From Panopea generosa (lineage: Eukaryota; Mollusca; Bivalvia; Adapedonta; Hiatellidae), in assembly GCA_029582155.1 (NCBI GenBank), contig CM055909.1:49354412-49418411 (forward strand): a stretch of DNA of 64,000 nucleotides. The letters run 5' to 3'. Both the position numbers and the translations under genes were made by a program. Under the pieces are notes generated by a model. The model saw only the letters and a list, made by a program, of their open reading frames with translations, was not told where the DNA came from and ran no database searches. Shown here piece by piece: positions 1 to 12,000 of this stretch; within the stretch, counting starts at the first letter, position 1, and every line of letters begins with the position of its first letter.

Positions 1-300
1 GTGAGTCAAGTGATTTCATTTTGATTTTAATTTGATCAGTTATACAGGTTTACACGTAGTACACATTGATGCATCTCAGAAAGAGTCCGAATGACGTCAA
101 GCATTATTTAAGTGTTGTCTATTTTTAGATTGGGGGGGTTTACCACTCCAATTCAAATATCGAATTGTCACGTTTTGGTGGATTTGGCATACCAAACCAT
201 TAGGATTTTATTTATTAATGATAATGAGATGTTTTAGCCATTTTAATGGCTATTTTTTTTAAGACGTTTATAGTTTTTTTTCTGATATATTCCCTTTAAT
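1..300 (+). mobile_element. MITE-like family B copy (truncated by the window start)
   Basis: Shares 'tcattttgatttcaatttgatc', 'ttaagtgctgtctattttta', 'gatataccaaaccatt' and an end 'tgatatatyccyttt' with copies at 27717-28390 (reverse), 43640-44110, 49065-49610 and 57480-57860. Confidence 0.6.
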
Positions 301-710
301 TCAGTTCATCATAAAATACATTCGGCTTAGTATCTTAGTAACAGACGCTTTCACTAGTCTAATTAAATCGCCGTAATAGGGGTGAAACTAGCTCATTTAC
401 ACGTAGAGAACGATAAAAAAAAATCAAATCGTTCGACAACGTACTTTGATATGCACTAACGCTTTCAGTAAAGTCGTAACAGGGATTCCAGAAGAACAAG
501 TCGATTGATGAGACGGTAGGCGAGGCATCTATATACCTGTAAATAATGGAGTGATGCCGTTACTACAGCTCATCATAGAATACATTCGACTTAGTATCCC
601 ACAAGCGGAACCAGCCTCTGTATGGTAGCCGTGGTGGGGCAGCGGATGTCGATTCTGCTAGTCTCACCCACAAAACTATAAATCGATGCTTCATTTGAAA
701 GAAGCAGTCT
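301..710. other. No gene seen
   Basis: AT-rich single-copy-looking sequence. A roughly 30-bp motif (tcatcataaaatacattcg) near 307 recurs at about 570. Confidence 0.4.
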
Positions 711-935
711 CCTCTGTGGCCGAGTGGTCTGGGCGCTGTCTCAACGTCACTTACCTCTCACCGCTGCTGTCGCCAGTTCGAACCCAGCTCCGTCAAAACT
801 ATGTATGTGAGAAATAAATGTGAATTGCTTTCTCACATAAAGTTTTTAAACCGAGCGAGACTCGAACCTATGCCTCAGCAGTGAAAGGTAGGTGTTCTTA
901 GCATGGCGTCTTAGACCACTAGGTCACAGAGGACC
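711..935. mobile_element. Two tRNA-headed SINEs (family S1) in inverted orientation
   Basis: On plus, cctctgtggccgagtggtct (A box) and gttcgaaccc (B box) at about 711-790. On minus, from 935, cctctgtgacctagtggtct and ggttcgagtctc. The pair forms a large inverted repeat around an A/T-rich centre. Confidence 0.65.
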
Positions 936-2900
936 CTTTCTTGAAATAAGGAAAAGTTTTAAAAAAAGTTCATCCTGGTTACATTGGGAAGGTTATGCAC
1001 TATGGTTGACGACATTACACTGCCTGATTACATCACACGTGTGTAACCTGGTTTTATATAAGGGTCGCTTTCAGGACTGACACCACTTGCTTTCAGGACT
1101 GACACCACTTTTATATCCTTTGAATACTCGGGATGAAGAAGGTAGAAGTAAAGCTTTAGTCCTCTTGTCTCCCTTTCAGGGTTTTATATTGCAGTGCATT
1201 GTTTCTTTTTACCACGTGTCAGTATTTTAGAAATTACCGCTTAAAATTTGATGCTGATACCAGCTTTCAAGATGCGTCTGTGTCATTTAAAAATTGATGG
1301 TTGGAACCGCTGTATTAAAGTCAGTCACTAAGTAAATATAATATTTTAATCAAATTAGTTTAATAGGTTTAATATTGGAACCTTGATTGGATATATATAA
1401 CTTAAGTGGACACGCTAAGTGGACACTCTATGAGATATGCTAATGATTGACGACCGATATATAAAGTATATTCACCAAATAGTAAAGTCGTGTTAATATA
1501 TATCGTACTTCTTGTTTCTGAATGTTTGCATTAGCGAGTGACACGGGTAAACAGTTAGGAAGGTTTTAAAGTGTATACTGGAAATACATGTTGCATGTGC
1601 TGTGTAAAAATCGTATACATGTATGTTTACATATCCTAACAAAAATATATCATTTATTTAATGAGCTGGTTACAATGAAGGACATGAAAATACTTGTTAA
1701 CCATTTACAGGAGTCATGTTTATTATTGTAATGTTTGCTAGATATCAGGAACCAGAGTTGTTGTTATGTGGGAATATTCTGTTAGTGGCAGTTTTAGGTT
1801 TAGACTCGGTGGATGCAACATGTACAAAATGTAGTCGAATAAAATATATAATTATATAGAAATTTATGCTTTCTGTGTTAACTATGTGTGATGGTGAAAC
1901 ACCACACCGTGTGCGAATATTTGACATATTATCACTGTGGAAATTCATAGGTATAAAAAAAAACATTGAATTAAAAAAAATGGTCAAAGTATGATTTTTT
2001 TTCTTTATAATTGCAGGTCTTGAACCAGTGATTTTGAGTTCAGACACATGCTGCAAATTTTGTTTTTAACATAAATGTTATAATAGAGCCTTATGGGAAA
2101 TCTAATAATCGCGGATGTCAGACGTGAACATAGCACCGTGCAGTACTTACTTGGGTGTCCCATCATTGTTCGCCAACGGCGATAGGTCGACAACCGCTCC
2201 GAGGGCGTACTCGCATTTACAAGAGTTTATTTTGCTACATTTCGTAGCGACGGGCACAAGTTGGCACATCAGGCACAGTAAAATACCACAGACTTTCACC
2301 CTCGTTCGTTCCAGATCTGAACCCATTGTGTAATTCTAGCTGAAACTGTTTGAGATTCAGACCAAATCCTCGTTTAATATGTATATCCGAATTTTCTTTT
2401 ATTAGTTGAAGCCTTTATTAAAAAAACGTATGTAAACTATCACCTTCCTTTGCCATATATATTTACCCATCCAATTACACCCGTATTATAAACTACATAT
2501 GTAAAGTCAGACAATAAGGGTCAACATAGCTCACTTCCTAGTATGTACATATTATAGATTATCAAACTAAATAAACGTATTTATCACTAATGAATGGCGT
2601 ACCGATTATCTTTCTGGTCACATGCCATTGTTCTGACCTGTTACAGGTGACATAATGTGTATATACGGACTGGACCGAACAATACCCATAGATCTATATT
2701 GTATCACGTAGATAACCAGAGATTGAGTGGCGTACGCCTGCACGTTCTTCACTTATATATAACATGCATGTGTGTTTTGTAGCTGTAGTTACACGCATGC
2801 AAGTAGACGGTATATAGTACATGTCTGTCTGACCGTACGTCTAGAGCGGCAGTTGTGGGTTGCGTTGCTAGTACAGAATGGCATTGTGGTTTTTTTTGGT
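936..2900. other. No gene seen
   Basis: AT-rich sequence with no coding-like frame. A 24-bp direct duplication (gctttcaggactgacaccac) lies at about 1066-1112. Confidence 0.4.
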
Positions 2901-2934
2901 ACTTGTGGGGGTGCAGAATCTGCACCCCACAAGT
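2901..2934. repeat. Short inverted repeat (hairpin)
   Basis: ACTTGTGGGGGTGCAGA and TCTGCACCCCACAAGT pair almost perfectly around one base. A direct repeat, gtacagaatggcat, flanks it on both sides (about 2871 and 2943). Confidence 0.6.
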
Positions 2935-3341
2935 GCGAAATGCGTACAGAATGGCATCGTAAGGTTAATTCCATTTTTACACATTTTTCTTTTACTTTTT
3001 TCACCTTTTTTTATTGTTTTTTAGTGTCATTAGGGTTGGATCTCAAGGTTTGTGACATTAGGTTAGAAAAAAAGGTTTTAGTTTGTTTTATGAAAAAAAG
3101 ATGTTTTTATAACATATAAAACCGCACCCCACAACATCACTTCCACCAGAACGTCCGTCCGTCCGTCTGTCCGACCCACTGATAACTAACATTAAATCGT
3201 TTAGATTATTTTTTTTGCATCCAATTGCTTTTCTGTCTCCTCTGTATGTTTCTTCAAGTCTACATAATATATATATAACTTACTTTAATCAAGTAAGATT
3301 ACGGAATATTGTATTTAAATGCATTCCTCGAGTCCTCTATT

Positions 3342-3425
3342 TAATTGTAATACTATACTATCCATGCTAGCATTAACTGCAGGTAATTGTAATACTATAC
3401 TATCCATGCTAGCATTAACTGCAGG
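3342..3425. repeat. Perfect 42-bp tandem duplication
   Basis: The unit from 3342 to 3383 is repeated exactly at 3384-3425 (both contain actatccatgctagcattaa). Confidence 0.9.
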
Positions 3426-3639
3426 TAATTGGTAACTCGTAGTGTTTATTTCCCTTGCAATAAAATACGCTATCTTTTCAAAATATGCATTTGTGCAGAT
3501 TGAAATAATGCAATAATATGAAATGGCATGTATGAAAGAGCGTGTGAGTTATTGCACTCTTAGTTGTACTCATACATCTGTGGTAGGCTAAATAAGCTAA
3601 TTAAAGGTGTATTTTAGCATAATGAACAAACCTCACTGA

Positions 3640-4880
3640 CAGGTCATTTTCTCGGTAGAACCAGTATTGTCAGTCTAAGAACGCTGTAGTGTCTGTGTTC
3701 TGGGTAGAACCAGTATTGCCAGTCAGTCAGAACGCTGTAAAGAACATGTCCTGGGTACAACCGGAATTGTCAGTCTGTCAGAGCGCTGTAGAGTCCGTGT
3801 CCTGGGTACAACCGGCATTGCCAGTCTGTCAGAATGCTGTAGAGTCCGTGTCCTGGGTACAACCAGTATTGCCAGTCTGTCAGAACGCTGTAGAGTCCGT
3901 GTCCTGGGTACAACCGGTATTGCCAGTCTGTCAGAACGCTGTAGAGTCCGTGTCCTGGGTACAACCGGTATTGCCAGTCTGTCAGAACGCTGTAGAGTCT
4001 GTGTCTTGGGTACATTCGGTATTGCCAGTCTGTCAGAACGCTGTAGATTCCCTGTCCTGGGTAGAACCGGTATTGTCAGTCTGACAGAACGCTGTAGAGT
4101 CCGTGTCCTTGGTAGACCCGGTACTGTCAGTCTGTGAGAACACTGTAAAGTCCGTGTCCTGGGTACAACCAGTATTGCCAGGCGGTCAGAATGTTCTAGA
4201 GTCCGTGTCCTGGGTAGAACCAGTATTGTCAGTCAGCCAGAATGCTGTAGAGTCCGTGTTCTTGGTAGTTCCGGTATTGTCAGTCTGTTTGAACGAACGC
4301 TGTAGAGTCCGTGTCCTGGGTACAACCGGTATTGCCAGTCTGTCAGAACGCTGTAAAGAACGTGTCCTGGGTACAACTGATATTGTCAGTCTTACAGAAA
4401 GCTGTAGAGTCTGTGTCCAGGGTACAACCGGTATTGCCAGTCTGTCAGAACGCTGTAGAGTCCGTGTCTTCGGTACAACCAGTATTGCCAGTCTGTCAGA
4501 ACGCTGTAGATTCCCTGTCCTGGGTAGAACCGGTATTGTCAGTCTGACAAAACGCTGTAAAGTCAGTGTCCTTGGTAGACCCGGCACTGTCAGTCAGTAA
4601 GAATGCTGTAAAGTCCGTGTCCTGGGTAGAACCGGTACTGTCAGTCAGTGAGAATGCTGTAAAGTCTGTGTCCTGGGTAGAACCGGTATTGTCAGTCGGC
4701 CAGAACGCTGTAGAGTCCCTGTTCTTGGTAGTACCGGTATTGTCAGTCTGTTAGAACAAACCATGTAGAGTCTGTGTCCTGGGTAGAACTGGTATTGCCA
4801 GCCTGTCAGAACGCTGTAGAGTCCGTTTCCTGGGTACAACCGGTATTGTCAGGCTGACAGAATGCTGTTAAGTAGAACCA
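3640..4880. repeat. 51-bp minisatellite, about 24 units
   Basis: The unit contains cagaacgctgtagagtccgt, gtcctgggtacaaccggtat and tgccagtctgt. Because 51 is a multiple of three, frames stay open over many units (a repeat of the type SVSWVQPVLPVCQNAVE, for example 3689-4084). Units diverge by substitutions and small indels that break the frame, and no splice-linked gene is seen. Confidence 0.9.
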
Positions 4881-4994
4881 GTATTGTCGGTGTATAAGTT
4901 TGTGTAATGAATGTTCTTTTGAAAAGCTATTGAATCGAAAATTCCTGATATAAAACGTAGGTTAAGTTAAAGACAAAATCAACTTATAAATCAA

Positions 4995-5125
4995 ACCTGT
5001 CTGGAGCAGCCAGTCAAAGGAAGAAGCAAAAGTGGCCTTTTAAGACAGTTTGTTGATAAAACTGCTTTTAAAAGCATAGAAATAACAAATGTTGCTGTTT
5101 TAGACAAGTGGCTGCTTAACAGAGG
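4995..5125 (+). repeat. Interspersed repeat family C copy
   Basis: Contains aacctgtct, gcagccagtcaa and gcaaaagtggccttttaaga, shared with 63867-64000, 39326-39420 and, reversed, about 8490-8656. A fragment lies near 55910-55990. Confidence 0.6.
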
Positions 5126-5335
5126 TGATCACTAACTCAGATTTGTCTGTACATACTTTATTCTAAATATAAGTTATGTATTTACAATATTTAATAAAGT
5201 TAAAAGTTTTAATACACACATTCAATGATTAAAACATTACAAAACAAATGCAAACGTGAAAAATACATTATTAAATAAATACATATATTTCTATTTCAAA
5301 TGGCTGAAAATGCTACTTTAATACAGGTCGGTTAC

Positions 5336-5541
5336 TTGATATCTCCCGAATCAGGTCTATTAACCCCCATTGAAAAAGCAGGGAATTCTATGCCTGTCCA
5401 ACAATTCAAAGCATTTGAACACTTACTAAACTGTGATGTCATTAAAACTTTCGATTGAAGCAACTGACCAATCAATGTGCTCTAATGGGGCGTTACCAAC
5501 ATTGCTATTTTACGGACCCAACCGGGAGAGTTGGGTCCGTA
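5336..5541 (+). repeat. Interspersed repeat family E copy ending in a hairpin
   Basis: Shares atctcccgaatcaggtctat and aaaaagcagggaattctatg with the copy at 12764-12915 in intron 1 of the E2-like gene. At 5511-5541 TACGGACCCAAC and GTTGGGTCCGTA form a perfect 12-bp stem. Confidence 0.6.
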
Positions 5542-5972
5542 CTACAAGCCGGTTAACCCGCCTACTTGGTAGATAAATATGTGCACATGAATGATGAACT
5601 GAATCTGTTCAACAAAAGGTAATTGTCAAAATGTTCACTCAGAAATATTTGCGCTGGTCTACGACTTGATCCCATAACCTCTGATGGGGTTCAGAGATTT
5701 CAATATGGTAATGTGCAGCTCTTAAAACATGAAATTTTAATTCTGAACCCCGAGGTATCCATTGAATATTCATTATAATCAACATGGCATGGACAAACAG
5801 CTTTTATGAAGAAAAAAACATCTATCAAACACCTTCATCATTTTTATGAAAACATTACATTTTCTAAATTGACAACATCTGTCTATTACTATCATCAAAT
5901 TGACATTTTAGATTCTACTCAAAATGTTCTTCATGAAATACAAGTAAAAAACATTTTTGTCCATGTTCCATT

Positions 5973-5978
5973 TTTATT
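5973..5978 (-). promoter_or_regulatory. Candidate poly(A) signal of the E2-like gene
   Basis: AATAAA on the minus strand, about 75 nt past the stop codon at 6053-6055, is followed by AT-rich sequence. A second AATAAA overlaps the stop itself and is too close to be the likely signal. Confidence 0.4.
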
Positions 5979-6052
5979 TTTCTCTTTCTTCTGACTTCAT
6001 CGCAAAGCAGCTGTCTTCATTCTAAATTCATCAACTTTGTTCTACGTTACAT

Positions 6053-9000
6053 TTATTTCTTCTTCTTTCCTCCTCTTCCGGCAGCTGCCTTTTTCCCAAA
6101 TGCCTCAGAAGCCGAACGCTTCCCACTTCTGCCGCGACCTCTACCTTTGGGCTTTACCTCTTCTTCTTCACTATCACTCTCTTCAGAGTCTTCAACAACT
6201 GCTTTTTTACCACGACCTCTTCCTTTTGCTTTCAGTTTAATTTCTTCAACAACTGCTTTTTTCGCTGCTGCCGCTTTCTTCCCAGGAGCGGGTGGGGCTG
6301 CAGCAGGGCTTTTACCCCTGCCCTTTCCTCGACCTCGACCTTTTGGTTTGACCTCTTCCTCTTCTGATTCATTTTCACTGACAGACATGGGTTCGGGCTC
6401 TGCAGCTTTCTTACCCCGACCCCGGCCCTTTACTACAGGTGTTCCCTGCAAAAAAAATAAAACAATAATACCACAATGACACTATTAATAACAACAACAA
6501 CAATAACGATAACAATACAACAATAACAATAATAACAATAATAATACCACAATAACAATGACACTATTAATAACAACAACAACAATAACGATAACAATAC
6601 AACAATAATAATTATAACTTAATTTTATGAGAAAACTCATTTGGACTTTTCTCTGAGGTCCTAAAAATAAACAATTCATTTCGAATCTATCAACATTTCT
6701 CAATTTATGCACTCACGGAAATATGCATCTTGATTTTATCATTAATGTTTACACAGCATCTAAATAGTTACAATAATAACCGTCACGCTCCAAGAATTAC
6801 AATTTAATACATATACATTATTCAATCTTATTTGTATAACACGTAGTAACACACTGGTTCTTAAAAATTATAAGAAATAACATATTTATTGGTAAGCAAT
6901 ATTGGTAATTTTGTCCCAGACGACCACAAATGTGGGGAAGAAGATAACTTCCAACAATTTACCACAATAATGTCCCTTTCCAAAAGAGAAACGATTTTGT
7001 ATGTTTGAAAATTTAATGTCATGTTTATGCCATCGAAGGCTACCAGCTTATCTAATCACTCTTTCCTGATGGAAAGTTAACCAATAATCGATCACATCCA
7101 TTTCCGCAATTTACTGAAAACTTTCTTTAAAGTTAGACTCGTACCCACGACCTCATCAGTGAGAGAGGTAAATGAGCATGATACAGTGCCAAGACCACTC
7201 GGTCATGGAGGATCTGATTCATAAATGTAGCTTGTAACAGATTTAGAATATTTCAAAATTTACCTTGACGGGTGCTTTCCCCTTTCCTTTCCCTTTATCG
7301 GTATCCTTTGCAGCACCTCCTTCCGCTTTTTGCTCCTTGGGTTTGTATGGTTTATAGCGTCTGAGAACTTCTCCCCAACCACCTCCTGTCTTCCAAAAAG
7401 ACCAGTTGTATCCGTCGGTCCAAATGGAAAACTCCACAGCCTTGATCAGTCGATCAAATACCTCCTTATCAGTCGGCGCTTTCAATTTCAAAACCTGAAT
7501 AGAGTCATATATATTATAATTCCGACACTTTTATTTGCAGGATCAATTTTAGTATAACTAGTCAGCGCAAACTGTATTCTGGGACTCCTGGAGTCCATAG
7601 AAAAATTATATGTTTTGCAGCTCCGTATTTCTAGTTTTTAAATACATTTTAGGCATTTAACTTTTAAGAAAATGATAAAATAAAGTTTATAAATTAAGCA
7701 TATTGCAACAGAGTATTTCCGGCAGATTAACTACACTTCTGGAAGCAGGTTCATTTACAGAAAGTGAACTATGCTGGCTGATAGTTTATCTTTTACGCTA
7801 TCATACAGTCTCTTGTTTAACTATATCGCTCACAGGAGACTAGACCCATGACTTCATTCCTACAGCTTATTGGATGGTTGTTAATAATATGAACACATGT
7901 ACCAATTTAATTGTGGGTTATCCGTGATACATGTAAATATCGATCATTTATCGATAGTAAATTTGAAATAATCTTGTTTACTCTTTTGAATTCTACTTTG
8001 GTTACTTAACAATTTTTAGACTTTATAGTTAAGACGGAATCATCCTTATTTCCCTACACTTTAACCAGTGACTTAATTCATATTACAAAGTAGAGTATCG
8101 TCGAGTATCGTATTGTCGAGTATCGTAGATTAGAGTAGAGTATCGTAGAGTATCATAACTTATCGTATTGTATCGTATCATATCGTGGAGTGGAGTGGAG
8201 TGGAGTGGAGTGGAGTGGAGTGGAGTGGAGTGGAGTGGAGTGGAGTGGAGAGGAGAGGAGAGGAGAGGAGAGGAGAGGAGAGTAGAGTAGAGTAGAGTAG
8301 AGTAGAGTAGAGTAGAGTAGAGTAGAGTAGAGAAGAGTAGAGTAGAGTAGAGTAGAGTAGAGTAGAGTAGAGTAGAGTAGAGTAGAGTAGAGTAGAGTAG
8401 AGTAGAGTAGAGAACAGCAGAGTCAGTCAGTCAGTCAGTCAGTCAGTCAGTCAGTCAGTAACACTACAATCAAGCCTGTGTAAGCTGTCACCTCTGTTAT
8501 GTAGTCACTTGTCTTAAGAAGCCACATTTCTTATTTCCCATTTATATGCTTTCAGAACAAATTTACTAGCATTAAACAACAACCTGCCTTAAAGGGCATT
8601 TTTACGCATTCCCTTGACTGGCTGCTTAAGACGGGTTTGACTGTACTTTAATATTCAATCACTGAGAAGTGGACGGCTCGTAACTTCAATTCCTCACCTT
8701 AAACCAGTCCGCGAACGTGACCATGTTGTTGATCGTCTCCACGGACTCCTTCATCTGCACTACCATCTCAGGGGTGGGGAATCCCAGGTTATCGTCGTAA
8801 CGTTTGATCAACTCCTTCCGAGATTTACCTTTAGGCATGGCGATATCCAGGAAAAGAACCTGTTGTGGATTAAAAAAAACCCACATTAGTTTTACTTTTT
8901 GTAACGGCTTTGCACATACATCTACTTGTTCTGTTTTGTACGCTAGTTGCCACCATCACCACCTTTCGCGGTGCTCAGTAGTGAGAGTGTCAAGATAGAC

Positions 9001-12000
9001 TAAATCTATTCTGACATAACAGTGAAAGATTCTTGATCTATCTACAGAGGACGCCTTTCTATAAAACAACGAAAATATGATGGCGGAAAATCGAAACTAC
9101 GATGGTGAAAAGTTCAACTACGGTTGAGGAAAGTGGAAACTACGATGGTGAAAAGTCGAAACTACGACGGTGAAAAGTCGATGGTGAAAAGTCGAAACTA
9201 TGATGGTGAAAAGTCGAAACTACGATGGTGAAAAGTCGAAACTACGGTGGTGAAAAGTCGATGGTGTAAAGTCGAAACTATGATAGTGTAAAGTCGAATC
9301 TCTGATGGTGTAAAGCCGAAACTACGATGGTGTAAAGCCGAAACTACGATGGTGTAAAGCCGACTACGATGGTGTAAAGCAGTCAAACTATGATGGTGGA
9401 AAGCGAAAAATACGATGGTAAAAAGGTCCAACTTCGATGGTGCAAAGTGGAAACTACGATGGTGTAAAGTCGAAACTACGATGGCGCAAAGTTGAAACTA
9501 GGATGGTGTGAAGTCAAAACCACGATGGTGTAAAGTCGAAACTACGATGGTGCAAAGTGGAAACTACGATGGTGAAAAGTCGAAACTACGATGGTGTAAA
9601 GTCGAAACTACGATAGTGTAAAGTCGAAACTATGATGGTGTAAGTCAAAGCTACGATGGTGTAAAGTCGAAACTTCGATGGTGTAAAGTCGAACTTCGAT
9701 TATGAAAACCATCTTTGTTCGTTGTTTTGACTTTTCTTAATTTTATAAATATGCTGCGATGGCCCCCAACGGGAGATCGTATCTTATACCACTTGGCTAC
9801 GCAGGACACTTTTACCAAATAAACAATAGTGTGTTGAAACTAATATGGCTACTAAGCAAAGATGTACTCACCTGGAACGCAAGAAGTTTCCTGCTGACGG
9901 CAGTTCTCTGTAATGTCTGCTCCAATCTGTACTTTTGGTCGGTGTCCAGCATCCCCAGTTTCGAGTCTTCCTTCACGTACCACATGACCTGTCTCTTCCA
10001 GCTTTCCGACAGATATGCATCCCCGGCCTCTGTCCATCTGTCAAATACACAACATCTAAACTGACAACATCTAAACTGAAAGGCGAGCAAACGAAATGAT
10101 GGAGTTGCACTGCGTAACAACACAACTAATGGTCATTCTGCGCCACCACGAAGAAACATTCCGGGGTCAGCCTCCATTTACAAAAGGTTCCAACAACAGA
10201 CAGGGGGAAATCAACAATGAGTTTGCAGAATCAATGAATCGAGAATCTCAATTCAACATATTACAGCTCATGTGTGAGATTCAGTTTTATTGGTAGATAA
10301 ATACCTCATGTAAAGCTGCTGCCTTTCCGCAAAATAAGAAAATAACAGGACAACTTTTCACATTAAGTCTTTGGCCACTCGACCACAGAGGGGCCCTGTT
10401 AGTGAGCAAAGAATTTGATTGTTGGCTTGAATGTTTATTCTCTCTTGTTAATTTGACTCTGTCGTGTTCGTTTTTTATTGATGATTTTTTACGCATTTAG
10501 AGGTCACAAGAGAGTGTATCCGCCGGTCGTACTTTCAATTCTGTTCGTAAATTTTAGTTTTCTTTAATATATCACCCCACTGGTGCAAAAAAGGTACTTA
10601 GTGGCTTCTTATTTCATATACACTAAGTACCTTTTGCACCAAATGGGACGAATTTAATTTATTATTTTAATGCACTTTTGTGGATAGCAAGGTGCTCGGG
10701 ATTGATTTTTTACTCAAATGGTGTCATGGTCAAGGACATCAGTACTAAAATTCGCTGTATTGATGAAGTTTCATAATGTGACAAGTTCTAAGCTTTCTTC
10801 GCAGTCGAACTTCAGAAAAATAACTGAAAAGGAAACTTAGAATTGTTTTTAGCCAAACCGGGTCATAGTCACTATAACTAAAAACTAGAAGAAAAAAAAT
10901 TGTTTTACTCAAGATATTTTGAAATTTTGGCATATCGTCCTTTTAGTGCAGAAAAGTGTTAGGTGTATAAATAATAAGAGGACACTGACCTAGCACGTTA
11001 TTGCACCAGCGTGACGATATGTTCCTTCAGTTTGTTTATAAGCGTGTTAATTATTTATGATACATACCTATATTTCCACGACCCTGACAGCAACATAAGC
11101 CACTCCCCAATGTGCGGACACGCCTTCTTTGATCTGTTATTTTCATCGTCAATAAAAGTCTGTATAAAAATAAAACAGAACTATTAAAATGTGCAACAAA
11201 ATTATTGACAGTATTATTAAAAACAAACAGTATCAACTTTATTAAAAGTAGTTACATCAAGTATCAACTTTTTCGAAGTATCAACAAGTATGACCATTGT
11301 TTGATAATAGAAACAACATCTTAAAAGAAAAAAACAGCAGTATCATCAACATCACCACCACCTTAAATATCATGGCAGCAAGCATCATCATCATAACCGA
11401 CATCATCTATAACGGCATGGTCGAGCGTCTTACATAACATAACAGGAGCCATTTTACTGCTGAGGTCGTGACCTCTGTTCCTTCATAACACGGTACATTT
11501 TAAAAGAGAAAGTTTGCAAACTACATGCGACAAGCCCATTATTTATATTTTGAGGGCACAAAACCAGAACTATATAAACAATTAAGTCACTCGTAAAACA
11601 AGTCTATCTACCATATTATTATAGTTTTGAGTTAGGCTAGTTTTGCATTAAGCTCTCGATTCGTGCGTACATTTTTAAATAAGATACTGTAGTATCAGGT
11701 TCATTCAACCTGCACTTTATTCCAAACTGACCTTTAACCTTGTATCCACTATCGTCTGCAGTTCTGGATAAGTCTCCAACGCCCACAGGAACAACCTGTG
11801 CAAAGCGAAGTATCCGTTCAAGCTGTTGTCGCTAGTGTGCTGCGTGCCTTTACTAAACTCTACCACCGTGGCGCTCATCAAGTTTGGAATAGTCTTGATC
11901 ACCATCTCCTCTACTGTTGCCTTTTTACACTTGGGTAAAACTTTCGCTATCTCGTTCATCACCGTGTCTTCGAACGTTTTCTTTATCTCAGAACCGTGCA

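Noticed and set aside
711..790. tRNA-Leu/Ser-like gene
   Set aside because: Only the A and B boxes are tRNA-like; no cloverleaf forms, and other copies show that it is a SINE head.
4103..4600. 165-codon ORF
   Set aside because: Shifts between repeat frames of the 51-bp minisatellite; no splice signals or family match.
6147..6479. Plus-strand Ser/Phe/Pro-rich ORF
   Set aside because: Antisense shadow of the last exon of the E2-like gene.
9071..9707. CRISPR-like regular array
   Set aside because: The 22-bp units are continuous with no unique spacers, and the array lies inside an intron of an animal gene.
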